From assembly GCA_003864495.1 (NCBI GenBank), contig ML133387.1, forward strand, positions 2,858,781 to 2,922,780: a DNA stretch of 64,000 nucleotides, read 5' to 3'. The notes beneath the pieces are model-generated. The model saw only the letters and a program-made list of their open reading frames with translations, was not told the origin of the DNA and ran no database searches. Both the position numbers and the translations under genes were made by a program. Of the stretch, positions 38,515 through 51,132 are shown piece after piece (position 1 is the first letter of the stretch; every line of letters starts with the position of its first letter). This DNA comes from Nemopilema nomurai (taxonomy: Eukaryota > Cnidaria > Scyphozoa > Rhizostomeae > Rhizostomatidae).

Positions 38515-40931
38515 CTAATTGGTTTCATCCAAAATTGTGGTCCTCACAATTGCTTCTGTAACAGCATAGGGATCGCAATTGGATGATGGTCTACGATCTT
38601 CTAGGTATCCCCTGCCATCTTCAGCACATTGTCTTGGAATCCTAATGCTGGCTCCCCTGTGTGCAACACCAGATGAGAAGGTGTGGATATCTGATGTTTC
38701 ATGACGTCCTGTCAATCTTCTCATGTTGTCTGCTCCACAGTTTGGATCATACATTTCAATGTGATATTTATGCCTTTTGGAAAGCTTCTCAACTGCTTCA
38801 TACATGTATTTAATACCTCCTTCCTCTCTCATTGCCTCGGTACTAAAATATAAACAATTTCTCAATACATATTGAAAGTTAAATTGAACACAGCTATACA
38901 AAACAAATAATTACACAATTTAATTAATTTAGCATTTAAAGTTTAACATAGAAGGAATATTACAACTTACCTGGTCAGCCTATAAAAAAAGGCTTAATAC
39001 AACATATAAATATGTATAGTAGAAGAGAAGCAGCACAATTTACCTGTAATTGGTGTGTGCACCAGCACCATTCCATTCCCCAGGCATTGGTTTTGGGTCA
39101 AATGTAACAAGAACACCAAAATCCTCAGCAACTCGTTCAAGAAAGTACCTTGCAATCCATAGGTGATCACCCATTTCAATTCCTTCACATGGTCCAACTT
39201 GAAATTCCCACTAAAGAAGGGGATTAAAGGTAATAAAAATATTTAAATGTATGCTTAGTTGCCATTTGTGGCACAAATCATCTCAAAAGCTAGCATTTAG
39301 AAAGGCTTAAAAAAGGAAATGGTAAACTCATTCTAATGATGCTGTCCTATTTACTTTCACATTAGTACCCTACCAAAAATGTTAGAGAAAATGAAAAAAC
39401 ATAATATTAATAAAAGATAGAAATGTAACAAACCTGAGCAGGCATGACCTCTGCATTTTCTCCAGCAATCTTCACACCAGAATAAAGACAAGCTCTGTAA
39501 TGTGCTTCTACAATTTCCCTTCCAAACACTCTTCCAGTACCCACAGCACAATAGTAGGGACCCTGGGGTGCAGGATATCCTCCCTTTGGCCACCCTAAGG
39601 GATGCCCATCTTGGTCCAGTAATGTGTATTCCTGCTCGATACCAAACCATGGATGCTGTTCCTGGAAATTTCAAAGTTTTACTTTTATTGCATTTATTGA
39701 ATAATGCATATCAACTGTGTGTTTAGGGTTAACTGAAATCAGAGTCTTAAGAAAAATGTCTCACATTCACCTATGCCATTTCTTGCTATACTCTGAATAA
39801 ATCACCTTAAATCAAGGAATATTCACCTTCTTTTCAAACAAGCCAATTTACAGCAGTTTGTCGCACCTCATCTTTCAACAAATTAAACAACAACCAAGCA
39901 AAATTGTTGATAACTGTTATCATATTCTTGATGACATGATGAAATTTATTACATTGTTGATAAATGTCATCATCGTGTCATATTCCTGTCCTCGCAAACA
40001 AGAACTCCTGTAAATGTGCATGCCTGGGGAAGGGGTACTAAGATTGTTTTAGGATCATCATATATATTTCTGCGTGAGTTCAGTCTCGCGATAGAGTGAC
40101 GCATGCAGGGCGGTGGGTTTCGACCTGCATTTAAACAATAAGTATTTTGTGGACATTTTCGTTCAAACAACGTTGCGTGGCAATAAAAATTGCAAGGGAG
40201 AATTTTTAGAATCCTGGCAGAAACAAAAACACTTTTATTTCGTTCACCTTCAACAAAAGCTGGTTCAACGGTGCTGTGTGTAATTGCACTGTTTTTTAAG
40301 AGGAAAAAAGAATCACATCGTAGAATTCTCCATGAAAACTCCATGAAAATATTCCCGTTTTCAATAGTAAAGACAGGGATAAGAAATGCCAGGAACGATT
40401 CTGAATTAAAAAAGCCATTAATGAGCAGTGATACGAGCGATGCCTGCGTTTAAATTCTGACAGCGTGGTTTAGTGTAGCGCATGTGATGCCCGTATCAAT
40501 GGCATCAAACTCGATGCCGTGCAAAATAAACAATAGATTATTCCACAAACCTTGACTTCTTTCCTTTGCATGACCTGGTTGCAAGTTTTCCTCTTGTTTG
40601 ATTCGCATGGCTTATGATCGTGTTTATAAGTTTCACACAGCACAATTTTGTTTTTTCCACCTCGGAAAGGGTCTCTGAACATTGCCACAGGATGGAGGTA
40701 CGTATCGCTGTTCTTGCCAGTGGCTTGTCCTGTCGATGAACCGTCGTAGTTCCAAACTGGAACATCGCTGGCTTCTTGGGGTTCCATATCCAGTGTTTTT
40801 GTTTTGCATCGTAAATGTTGGCCCGTGCCATCGACCCAAACATACTGCACCATGACCTTTCCCTGTGTGTCCAAATCCATGTACTTCGAAAGCACATCCT
40901 GATTTAGGCCTTTGTACGCGTTTGCAGCCAT
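38515..40931 (-). CDS. GLUL: Glutamine synthetase, cytosolic type, copy A
   Basis: GS makes glutamine from glutamate, ammonia and ATP. Four coding exons on the minus strand, 40551-40931, 39434-39661, 39044-39210 and 38515-38842, join in phase to give 367 residues, the usual animal GS length. Landmarks: KYMDL at 16-20, YDGSSTGQA at 62-70, the catalytic-domain opening [11 protein letters not shown] from residue 132, ENAEVMPAQ closing exon 2, [13 protein letters not shown] in exon 3, then [10 protein letters not shown] and [15 protein letters not shown] in exon 4. No organelle leader precedes [11 protein letters not shown], so it is predicted cytosolic. A likely 5' untranslated exon ends at 41204 and splices to an acceptor at 40980-40981. 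It is the 3'-most member of a three-gene tandem array and is closest to copy B. No defect seen. Confidence 0.97.
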
Positions 40932-41203
40932 GTTTTTTCTCTTTTTTCGTATCTTCTCAATATCAAGAAGCGAGCAAATCTAGCAGGCAAAACAAAGAAG
41001 TCACAGGACTGGGTCAATGTTCTGCAAAAATTCTAGGACCCATAAAAATTATATTTCATAGTAACCATGATGAATGTTGCTAAAGAATACATATTTAAAA
41101 TAAAAAGTAAATCAAGGAAACAACAAAACAGTGGAAGGTGAGGGGAAAGAAGTTTGCCGACAGTAGATAAGGAAGTCTTCCAAGAGAAGAAAATTGTACT
41201 TAC

Positions 41204-41290
41204 GTTCGACACGTTGCTTTCCGCGGCAAACGAGACGATGAATCAACTCGGGAGCGCACCGAATCTTATTGCAGCAGAGGAAAATTCTTA
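41204..41290 (-). other. Probable 5' untranslated exon of glutamine synthetase A
   Basis: The minus strand has a strong donor GAAC/GTAAGT (intron begins at 41203). A matching acceptor TTTGCCTGCTAG at 40980-40981 lies about 50 bases upstream of the GS A start codon. The transcription start is not determined; the outer limit given is a guess. Confidence 0.5.
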
Positions 41291-42136
41291 TTCCATAAAA
41301 GGAAGTTGTCCTCGCTTTCGTGCATTGCTTTCACGTGATAATTACGAGGTTTATTGGACCACGCGCCAAAATCAACACATCTTTCTAGCGATCACGTGAG
41401 ATTCCATTTTAAATCCAAATTCCAAATGCAAATTAGTAATCAAGGCTGTGTTTATGGGGTGTTCTGAGAAGGGAAGTTAAAGTTTTGGTAAGCTTTTTTC
41501 CAAAAAAGAGTGAACTTGTTGAATTTAGCAGCTCTTTGTAAAAATTCATCCAGCCTTTTATTATGTAGACAATGACAAAGAATTGAAGTTGATATTTGCA
41601 ACAAGAATTAAATTCTTTTAGAGGAAGTTAAAAACTTCACAAAATAAAATTCTATATAACCTACATTACATTACAAAATCACTTTACAACTTTATAAATA
41701 TCAAAATGACGATTTTCTACCTGTGGCATTTTCTAAATCATACTTCATCGTTCAACAGCGAAAAATATGCTGAAACCCTGTTTGGGCTTGAAAGACTTTG
41801 AGATGTATATGCTTTCTTGTTGCGAGTTCAAAGTCCCTTTTTCGCTTCGACATTGACCAGGGTGCCCTCTTTGATATCATTTACTAGAATCAATTGTGAT
41901 GTCAACATTGACTTGGGATTCGAATGCACGTGATTTCCTTTAAAGGGAGTCAAAGAGTCTGCCCTTTGCCCTTTTCATTATCTATTTCTCAACCAAAAAG
42001 GTTGATGTGGTATATTAGATTTGCTAAATCCATATGATCCAATATTTCATGCATCCTTGCTTAAACATAAATTCATACATTGCATTGAGTCCACAGAAAA
42101 ATTGCGAAAACTTTAACCTTGTTTACTAACGTCTAG

Positions 42137-42196
42137 ATTGTCACAAAAGACGGAAAATTGTCACAAAAGACGAAACATTGCCACAAGAGACGGAAC
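42137..42196 (+). repeat. Three-unit tandem repeat
   Basis: Units ATTGTCACAAAAGACGGAA, ATTGTCACAAAAGACGAAA and ATTGCCACAAGAGACGGAA, period about 20 bases. Confidence 0.85.
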
Positions 42197-43888
42197 GACT
42201 TCAGCAAACAGTTTACTTTGGTTTGTATTAGGCTTTTGACTCGTGATCGGTTGAAAATTGAATTTGCTGCGTTTTCAATGCGACTTCTCCAATTCATTCT
42301 GTTTGTAATAGCATTGCCGGGTTGGGTGAAAGCCGGTACCGTGTTAATGAAACTGGTACCGTATCAATGGGATCGGTAGAAAGCCGTAGGTAAAGACCAC
42401 AAGTTAGGCTTGAATTGTCTCTGCTGAAAGCAAGCTGTTCATGTGCGCTCGTGTTTTATTTTTGTTTATTTTACTGGAGTGTAAATGCAATTAAAATTAA
42501 ATGGGCTTCTTCAATTGTTTGATCGTCCCTGTGGTTGCGACATGTGTAGGGCCATTTATATATTTGGGCTCAATTTCAGATACGCCCCTTGACTTCGCAG
42601 CATCATTTGTTTGCTAGCTCCCTGGACGCTCATTGTGTCCAATGCTTGAGATTGGCATGCGATGATTCCCTTGATCGAAGGATCAACTACAGTCATACGA
42701 AATCACTTCAAAGCAGCGTCAGAGACATCTTTGCTCGCTCACAGTTATGCCCAATTATCAGCGTTCACCTTACTGAAACTGTATCCCTTTGTCACTGATT
42801 TTACTTATTTCAGCTGTCGCTGACCCAAAACTGATTTTATTTAGAGATCGACTCAATACCTTTGATCTGTAATCCAGAAAAATGTATGCAGACCTGAAGT
42901 TGATGATTGGAAAGCACATTTTTTTGTTTTCTTTTTGTACTACGCTTGCTGTCCAATTCTTTTGAGACGCTTGGCAAGCCACTTATAACCTTTTTGGAAT
43001 GAGATTTATGAGTCTTTCCGTAAGAACAAGCTCTAATGTAGTTCAGATTAGAAGTCTCCACTACTTTTAGCTTTGCAATCACTCTACAAGTCTTGGCAGC
43101 AGGTCAGATAGAAAATGTTTACGGGAACAGCAGAAAACAAGGTAATCTTGCGAAATTAAACTAAAATAGGAAAGGTAAATTGCAAGGTTATCAAGTGTTG
43201 AATGTTTAGGTTGCTCTTTTCCCTAAGCTATCAATGCACGGCCTAATGTATTGTATCGCAGTGTTGGGCTCGCTGCAAATGGTTGGTTTGTTATCTTCTG
43301 CACTGCAAGCTTCTTAGCTGCATATTGGTGTAGAAATGCACCTTTAAATCCCAGTAGATTGGTGTCCATAATAGCTGTCACGAGAGATCAGTTTCTGGAA
43401 GCACTGTGCACTGTGCAAGATTTTCCAAGTAATTGCAAGGTCGCGAGAGAATAGCTGGTGTGATACCCTGTTCTTGCTTTGAAAGTAACTATTCTTCAGA
43501 AACTCTTTGGCTAGCTATTCCTTTGCAGCAGGGAAGTCCCGTAAAAGGATGGGCCCTTTGGGTGCATTGATAATGCCCCTAGATCAGCATTTAAGAAAAA
43601 GCAAAGATACGCGGTAAAGAGGAAACAGCAATAAGCCTCTGCCTCTATATTCTTGGACTTGAGATATTTTTCGATAGATAGAAAAGCTAGAACATGAAGC
43701 TACCACTCTATTGTGTCGATCCTTTCATTTTGGTCTCAGTTAACTCAGTATGGTCAATCTGAAATCTCATGCGGAGTCTACAGCCATCAAACTTGCCAGG
43801 CAAAAGTAGAAAAGGATTAGGGTTATTGTAGAAGTTTATTCTGAAAGTTTAGCAAAACCGATATGGTTGGTATCTAAGAGCCAAAGGT

Positions 43889-43996
43889 AGAACAGGAAAA
43901 AATTATATTTCGATTGATCATCCAGACTGTTTGATTTTCTTGGATAGAACAGGAAAAAATGCTGTTTCGATTGATCATCAAGATTGACTAATTTTC
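43889..43996 (+). repeat. 57-bp tandem duplication
   Basis: Both copies begin AGAACAGGAAAAAAT, share TTTCGATTGATCATC and GATT..TTTTC, and differ at a few bases. Confidence 0.8.
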
Positions 43997-45710
43997 ACAG
44001 AAGGAATACCAAACCAGTGAAAGATAATGATTGAGCAACAATACGTAGGGAGATATATTTAGAAGCAAAAGCTCAAAGAAGGAAAATTTTGCCAACAGTA
44101 GAAACAAGAAAAAGGCAGACAAAAGTTTTGAAACAGGATTTTGTAAATGGTATGTACCAACCTTAATTAGATTCTGGTGATAATTGCTTCTAAAAGAACA
44201 ATTTTGAACAGGTGACTTGGTGTGAAACCAGGAGCAATGAAATGGGGAACCGAAAATACCGGAAAATGTAAGGATATTGGATTTCTGGTGCTTTAAGGCA
44301 TGTTGATTTTCCTTATTTTGAAATGCAATCTGCATGACTGCGATTTGTGTCAAGGAGCTTGCTAAAATAATGGCGCACCTATCCATAACCTGTCACTTAG
44401 CCAGTTTCAGTCTAAAGTCTAAATGCGATTGAATTCACATTTACTTCGCATTCAAATTAAAATGAACGTAACACATGAGAGTATAAAACTTTTGTTTAGA
44501 AAGTATGTGCCTTTTAGAAGCCATTGTTGATGAAAATGACCAATGATTACATCAGAAACCAGCAATCTTCTTTAGCTCTGCCTGTGACTCTACACCATAC
44601 ATTTCAACCCACACAGTTTGTAAGCAATTTTTCCAAACTCTTGAGCAAAGGGATAGCGTGATATCTCTCTTCCCTTTCACACTTTTGATGAATCTTCAGA
44701 AGACTTAAAAGAAGGGGCATTGACGGTAATCCCATAACGTGACCAAACCAAAAGATGGTGGTCTATAAATCACTTACTTCACATTTCCAGGTGATAGCGA
44801 GCTTCTTTAGATAATGTATACTTAAAATGAATTCAAGGGTCACTAAGAAAGCTTAGAAGACGATATCAATACTGCCAAGTAGTGTTTTGGTGAGAGTCCA
44901 AAGTTGAGAGGGATACAAGAATACTGTCCTCACAAAGTGACAATAACAACATATCATCCTTATGCCCTTATGTGGTGAGAGATCACCGACAATCCTCTCA
45001 TTTCTCCCTTGAATATCAGCTTCACTGTCTAGACAAGTAGCTTGCTCAATGTCAGCTTCCTGCTTTCACTTTAACTGAAGATAATTATTGTGGTTGTTAT
45101 ATTTGTTCTTTTCATGGCGCAAAGGGCAAGATCTTGAGAATGACTACTCAATAAAGCTGTCTTTTCTGGGAGACTTTTATGTGAAATCTGAGTAAAGTGT
45201 TGAGTCCAGGTTCTGATGAATCACTAAAAACAAACTGGTGTTCCTTATCTTCCTACTCGTGCTTTGCAAAAGTCTAAATTTTATAGTGCATTTAGGGTAT
45301 CTTCTAGCTTGCTGTTATGTTCAGGGTGTTTCACATTTTCGAACACTAGAGGTACATTTAATGGGCTGTGCTTTATGTTTGTTTCTTAAATCAGACAGTT
45401 TTATACCAGTTCCCACCCATTTTCTCGTAATCTTAAATATCTTTTTTCTGGGATAATCAAAAGTAAGATATTTCTACTCTCAATGTTTAAAAATTTATCA
45501 ATCCTGTTTGCATTGGTTGAGAGTTCAAAGAAAGACACGAATCAGTAAGAAAACTTTTCTATTCAGTATTTGTGCAAATTGCTGTCATAAAATTCTAGCA
45601 TTCGAAGATACAATTGTGATATAACGTGCTACAGAGAATCATTAAATTGCCAAGACAAGTGTATTCAATGTTCAAGCTGCCTTCGGAAGCTGGGCAAACT
45701 GTCTGTCAGC

Positions 45711-47675
45711 TTAGCTTGTTTCTTCCAAGATTGTTGTTCTAACAATCGCCTCAGTGACCGAATATGGGTCGCAGTTTGAAGATGGTCGACGGTCCTCCAG
45801 GTATCCCTTGCCATCCTCAGCACACTGGCGAGGAATTCTTATGCTTGCACCCCTGTGTGCAACGCCCGAGGAGAAGGTGTGGATATCTGATGTCTCGTGT
45901 AACCCTGTGAGCCTTCGTCTGTTGTCTGCACCGAGATTCGGATCATACATGGCGATGTGATAATCATGGCGCTTGCCTAGCCTCTCAATGGCTTTGTATA
46001 TGTGCTGTATACCGCCCTCTTCGCGCATTGCTTTGGTGCTGTAAGGTAAAAAGCACTGGCTCAACATTGAACACGAGACTTTATGTTATTGTCACAATAA
46101 AAATTGTTTTATTGCATTGGTGAACAGCCAAAATGGTTCGTTTTTATGGAAAACAGACAGCTGCGTGTGCAATATATATCTATATTTGTTTGATGTAGAC
46201 ATCGCAAAAGAGAGAAATTAACCGAAGTGGGTCAAAAGAAATCAGGTCACTTTCGGTTACCTGTAATTAGTATGTGCACCAGCTCCATTCCAATCCCCCG
46301 GCATTGGTTTGGGGTCAAAAGAGACAAGAATTCCAAAGTCCTCAGCTACATGTTCCAGCAGAAACCTTCCCATCCACAGATGATCTCCCATGTCAATACC
46401 TTCGCATGGACCAACTTGAAATTCCCACTGCAAAAACGTAGCTTCATGAATAAAAATAGTTTCAAATATGACAAAAAGTAGTTTCATAAATAAACCAGTT
46501 AAAAGTTAAATCAGTATATGATGTAATGGTCACAAATGAAGAGAATCACGTTGCTGGAAATACCTGGGCGGGCATAACCTCCGCATTTTCTCCAGCAATT
46601 CGAACTCCTGAGTAAAGACAGGCCCTGTAATGTGCCTCAACAACCTCCCTTCCAAACACTCTGCCTGCTCCGACTGCGCAGTAGTACTCACCCTGAGGGG
46701 CAGGGTATCCTCCTTTAGGCCATCCAAGAGGGTGTCGATCTTGGTCGAGAAGGGTGTATTCCTGCTCGATACCAAACCACGGTTGGAAGTCCTACGAATT
46801 TAGAAACAAGATAACAGTCAGGCATGGATAGATTTTTCGTGTCCGGGCAAGGTGCCCGCGTGTTTACCGTTAACTTTATGCTAGGTCTTAGTGATACAAG
46901 AAAGTGCTCGCTTGCACGTGCCATATATGCCTTAATTCGAATATTATGTTCTTCTGAGTATTTCTATAATGTTTGGCAGTAGCTTTTAGTCGTGCAATGA
47001 CCGTAGCTCGGGTAGCATGTCTACATGGTTTGTAAACTGCAACTAAACTAGAACGGTCCCTCCAACTGGTGCATTGAAAACGTTACAATGAAAGTTGTAA
47101 TACAGAGGTTCTGCAGCACAAAAGCGATGAGCTACAGTAGACCCTGTCTACACGGTTCCAGGGAGACCGGTTCCAGGGAGACCGGCTCCAGGGAGACCGG
47201 TTCCAGGGAGACCGGTTCCAGGGAGACCCGTTCCAGGGAGACCGGCATATTAACCGGGGGTGATCTGCACGTTAAAAAGACGAGCTTTCTAACTTAGTAC
47301 CTTGACTTGGTCCATGACCTGCTTGCACGTCTTCCTTCTGTTCGAATCGGCCGGTTTGTGATCATGCTTGTACGTTTCGCACAGGGTTATGATGTTCTTA
47401 CCACCCCTGAAGGGGTCTTTGAACAGCCTGACTGGGTGCAAGTAAACGTCACTGTTCTCCCCCATTGCTTGTCCAGTGGAAGAGCCATCGAAATTCCAAA
47501 TTGGAATGTGTTCGACTTCAGTCGGTTCGAAGTCCAGCGTCTTCGTCTTGCACCGCAAGTGCTGCCCGCTGCCGTCTATCCAAACATACTGAACCATGAC
47601 CTTGCCATGGGTCTCCAGGTCCATGTACTTATTGAGCACATTCTGGTTCAGTCCGCGGTATAAGTTATGCGCCAT
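45711..47675 (-). CDS. GLUL: Glutamine synthetase, cytosolic type, copy B
   Basis: Four coding exons, 47301-47675, 46564-46791, 46261-46427 and 45711-46038, encode 365 residues. The last three exons have the same lengths (228, 167, 328 nt) and phases as in copies A and C. Landmarks are [61 protein letters not shown] and [15 protein letters not shown]. The start [11 protein letters not shown] leaves no room for a leader, so a cytosolic location is inferred. A TACTAG just upstream of the ATG may be an acceptor for a 5' untranslated exon. Intron 1 carries a six-copy minisatellite near the donor. No lesion seen; A and B probably overlap in function. Confidence 0.97.
47154..47243 (+). repeat. 15-bp minisatellite, six copies
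   Basis: Six contiguous units of GGTTCCAGGGAGACC with single-base variants (GGCTCC in unit 3, CGTTCC in unit 6). It lies in intron 1 of GS B, about 57 bases from the exon 1 donor. The near identity of units suggests recent expansion. Confidence 0.95.
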
Positions 47676-50600
47676 TGTGTTTCACTCTAGTACACCAACA
47701 GACACTGATTTAGAAGACGGTTCTCTAGAAATGGGAACAAGGCTTGTGGGCGCTTTGACATAAGGCTTTCACACAGGCACATAAAGGGACGTTGGAAGCA
47801 TTTAAAGTTGGTCACATAACCACCCCATTTTTTTAATTTTGACGGGGCCTTTTGGGTTTTGTGGGGACTTCATTGTTTTTGAAAGGGGTAATTTTGTAGG
47901 GCTTGCCAAAATATGGGTTCATGGCCCCTCTGGCCCCTTTTGGCCCTCTCGTCCCACTTGTCCCTCTTGCCTCTCTGACCCCTGGTCCCTTTAGTCACTA
48001 CACAATAGAGATGCCAGCCACATTAATTCAGCTTTTTACCGGGTTCTACTTGACGATTTGGATGGAGAGCTTGTTTCTATAGAGAAGTCCAGGCAAAAGT
48101 GCAAGCTCATACAATTTAATAGCTCATGCAGTTTCTTCATGAAAGGGAAAAGAAGTTAGACTAGATCCCGCTGTGTAGGAGGGCTTAAGCGTTTTGGTGA
48201 TCAATGCTCCTTCACAATGCAACTTTGTGATTCTTCTGCACCTTCATGCGGGGTTACTTTGTTCAGAAAACATGGATGCCGATAGGAAAATGTTTACGTT
48301 TCTAGTTTAGAGACTGGAAGACATGCTGACATCAATGAAGTTCACCTACTCCTTTTCAACTGCTTTTCAACTAAATATGCATCGTTTACTTTCTTTCTTG
48401 AGAAACATGGCAGCCCTGGGTACGAAAATTCTATTATTTGAAAGTGATTTGAAATAAAAGAATGCAATAACTCGCTTTAATTCTTCCTTTTGTTGGTCGT
48501 CGTCTCGACTTCATTGCAAGTATCAAAATGACAAAAAACCATTTTATAGGTATTTCTGTGCCCATTATTTTGAATATAACCAAGAAATGGCGAAAAGCAG
48601 AAGAAATTGAACGCCTAAATGCATTCATATAAGATGAACCCAGGTCTTCCGACGATGGGGGGTAGTGCCATGGCTTCTGACGACGGGGGGTGGGTAGAGC
48701 CAAGGCTTTCTCAGAGCTTTTGTAAGTCGTACTATTCCGTAAGTTTTTTCCCTTTATATTATTGGTATCAAAGTTCGCTACCCCCATCTACTCTTCATTC
48801 TCATCGTTGGCCCTTCCCAACTGATTTGACATGTATTGGAGTGAGTTACAATGATTTAAGTCTCAGCTAAATTTTCTTGGTTGACATAAATGGCGATGAG
48901 AGTTGAATGCTGTAGCTTGAGCTTAACAATACAGGAGTCTTGTAGCTCTTGACGAAATGATGCTCAAAATTTAAAAACGAATTCCGTAAACACGAAGCCA
49001 GCTTTTAGGAAGTAGTCGGTTACGTAAAAACTCAATAGTTGATTTCTAATTAAATAACTATTTCCGTTTTCAATGAACGAGTTATCAAACCTTGCCATTG
49101 GCGATAATCGGGATGGGTGCTTCTCTTCCTGCTTAAATTTGCCCTCCCCAATATCAAAGGCGTGGCTAAGACCCCTACGAAATTCTTCAAAAAGCAAAGT
49201 ATTTGCGAATACACTATATATATTCATATATATTCAAAGTATTTCCTCCTGTATTCGTTGTATTCAAAGTATTTCTTCCTTCGAGTTTGTTGTAAACTTA
49301 ACGCCAATTTGGCATAGCACGTGTAAGTAAATAGCATGTACTAGTGGATTCTAATCAGCAGCAACCACACCAACAGAATCAATGTCGAAGTTGTTTCGAC
49401 GAAGTGTTTGACTCAAATAAAAAAAGTCAGCATCTTAGAATTAGCTATGCGACCGTTAACTTTAAAAACAAATGTAGCATTTTCCACAGATTTCTCAAAT
49501 CAATTTAATCAAACATATATTTGTGATAGAAGGATCAATTTTTTTTCTACAGAGTCCTAGATAGCACAAGAGTGGTTCAAATACGCAGCTAAAAGACACT
49601 CACCCAGTTTCGATCTTTTCTCGACTCTTTTGACAGTGGTTGAAGACTAGCTCGGTCTTTTAACTCAAAAATAGCCCCCTTGCTATTCTCTTCAAATCAG
49701 CACAGCATTCATTGCGAGACAATAGTTTCCTTATATGGTAGACAATCAATACAACAGCCGCAATGTGTATTTTTCAATTCCCAAATCTCCAAGTGTGCCT
49801 CGCTGCCAAAGATTGTAGGCAATCAATACCCGATGGTATCTTATTGTTGAATATTCTGCAAGAGAGTTGCTATTGACAAGAAAGCTGAACCGATCCCCTG
49901 GGTATGAAGTGTTTTCAGGCAACAGGTAAGCACAGGTAACCGAAGGAAGGCAATCAAGGGATGATAGCAGGTATCTGCGTTTGCTGTCATCTTTCTTGAA
50001 AGCCTATGCAGGATGCAACTGAAAACAAAAATTGTTTTTCCCCTGAAGATTGGAACTGCAAATATGTTTAACATTATCTCGCAGCCAGAGCCCCTATCAA
50101 AACTTTTGACATAACTGGACAGTGCGATAACTGGTCCAATCTAGTTTGAACGGCCAAATTGGTGCCACTAAAGTAATGATAATCAAAATTGTGTGAAAAG
50201 GTGAACAGATGAGCGTTTTGGCAGCAGCTGCTCATTTGAGTCTATATTAAAATCAAATGGCTGCTCTAATGGCAGAATTCATTACCATCCACTGAACACG
50301 GCATTCCCTGGCAAAATTTTAATACAAAACAAATATTTTGCACACTGTAAACAACATTTCTTCTTATAAAAAAGTACTTCACTTAAAACTGAATCTAATG
50401 GTGTCCTGCAAAACATGCCAGCCATTTAATTTCTTTAACAGCAGGCTGCGCTGTTGCTCATGAATGCGAGGCTAGTTGTCTCTATTGACAACGCCCGGCC
50501 ATTGACAAATCTCATCGTGTTATTTATTATACATAGATATTCTTTCAAGTAGCATGGCCAAGGATTAGGGCAATGCAGGGGGAGGCAATTTCAAACTTGT

Positions 50601-51015
50601 ATAACCTTACGATCTATAAATCACTGCAAGCTATAATGTAAATAACATCAAAACAACACATAACTGAACCATGTACCCCCCTGATCTCGTTCACTTTTAA
50701 ACAGTAGAAATCATTCATTGGGCACTAATTAAGGCATTCCCTATTGAAACTCCCTTATCACCTGCATCGCAATTAAACCATATAAACGTTTACACACAAC
50801 CTTTCTTCATTTGAGTTTGGGGCAGTAACTACTTCTTATCTTTTTTCCTTTCATTTTCCATTTTGAATTACACACTTAAAATCATATATTAGCTTCACGG
50901 ATTTTACTTTCATGTTATGAAAACAACATTCATGTGCTCAGTATCATTAACTAAAAATAGCCAGTTCTTTTATCAAGATACGTAACCATCAGATTAAAAA
51001 TGCTAGAATCAAATG

Positions 51016-51132
51016 AACTTTCTGCTTTCAACACTAAGTTTTCTTCTTTCGAACGTAAAATTTTCTGCTTTCGATATGAAGCTTTCTGCTTTCGACATGA
51101 AATTTCCTGTTTTTCGATTAAATTTTCTGCTT
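51016..51132 (+). repeat. Degenerate tandem repeat, about 21-22 bp
   Basis: Units resemble CTTTCTGCTTTCGACATGAA, with five or so decayed copies. Confidence 0.65.

Larger units (their letters stand above)
41291..45710. other. Spacer between glutamine synthetases A and B
   Basis: No gene recognised. It holds a three-unit 19-20 bp tandem repeat (ATTGTCACAAAAGACGGAA) at 42137-42196 and a two-unit 57-bp tandem duplication starting AGAACAGGAAAAAAT at 43889 and 43946. It should contain the GS A promoter at its left end and the GS B 3' region at its right end. Confidence 0.45.

Noticed and set aside
47154..47243. CRISPR-like repeat array
   Set aside because: Contiguous 15-bp units without spacers in an intron of a eukaryotic gene; an ordinary minisatellite.
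47307..47663. 118-codon plus-strand open frame opposite GS B exon 1
   Set aside because: Antisense shadow of a confidently assigned coding exon.
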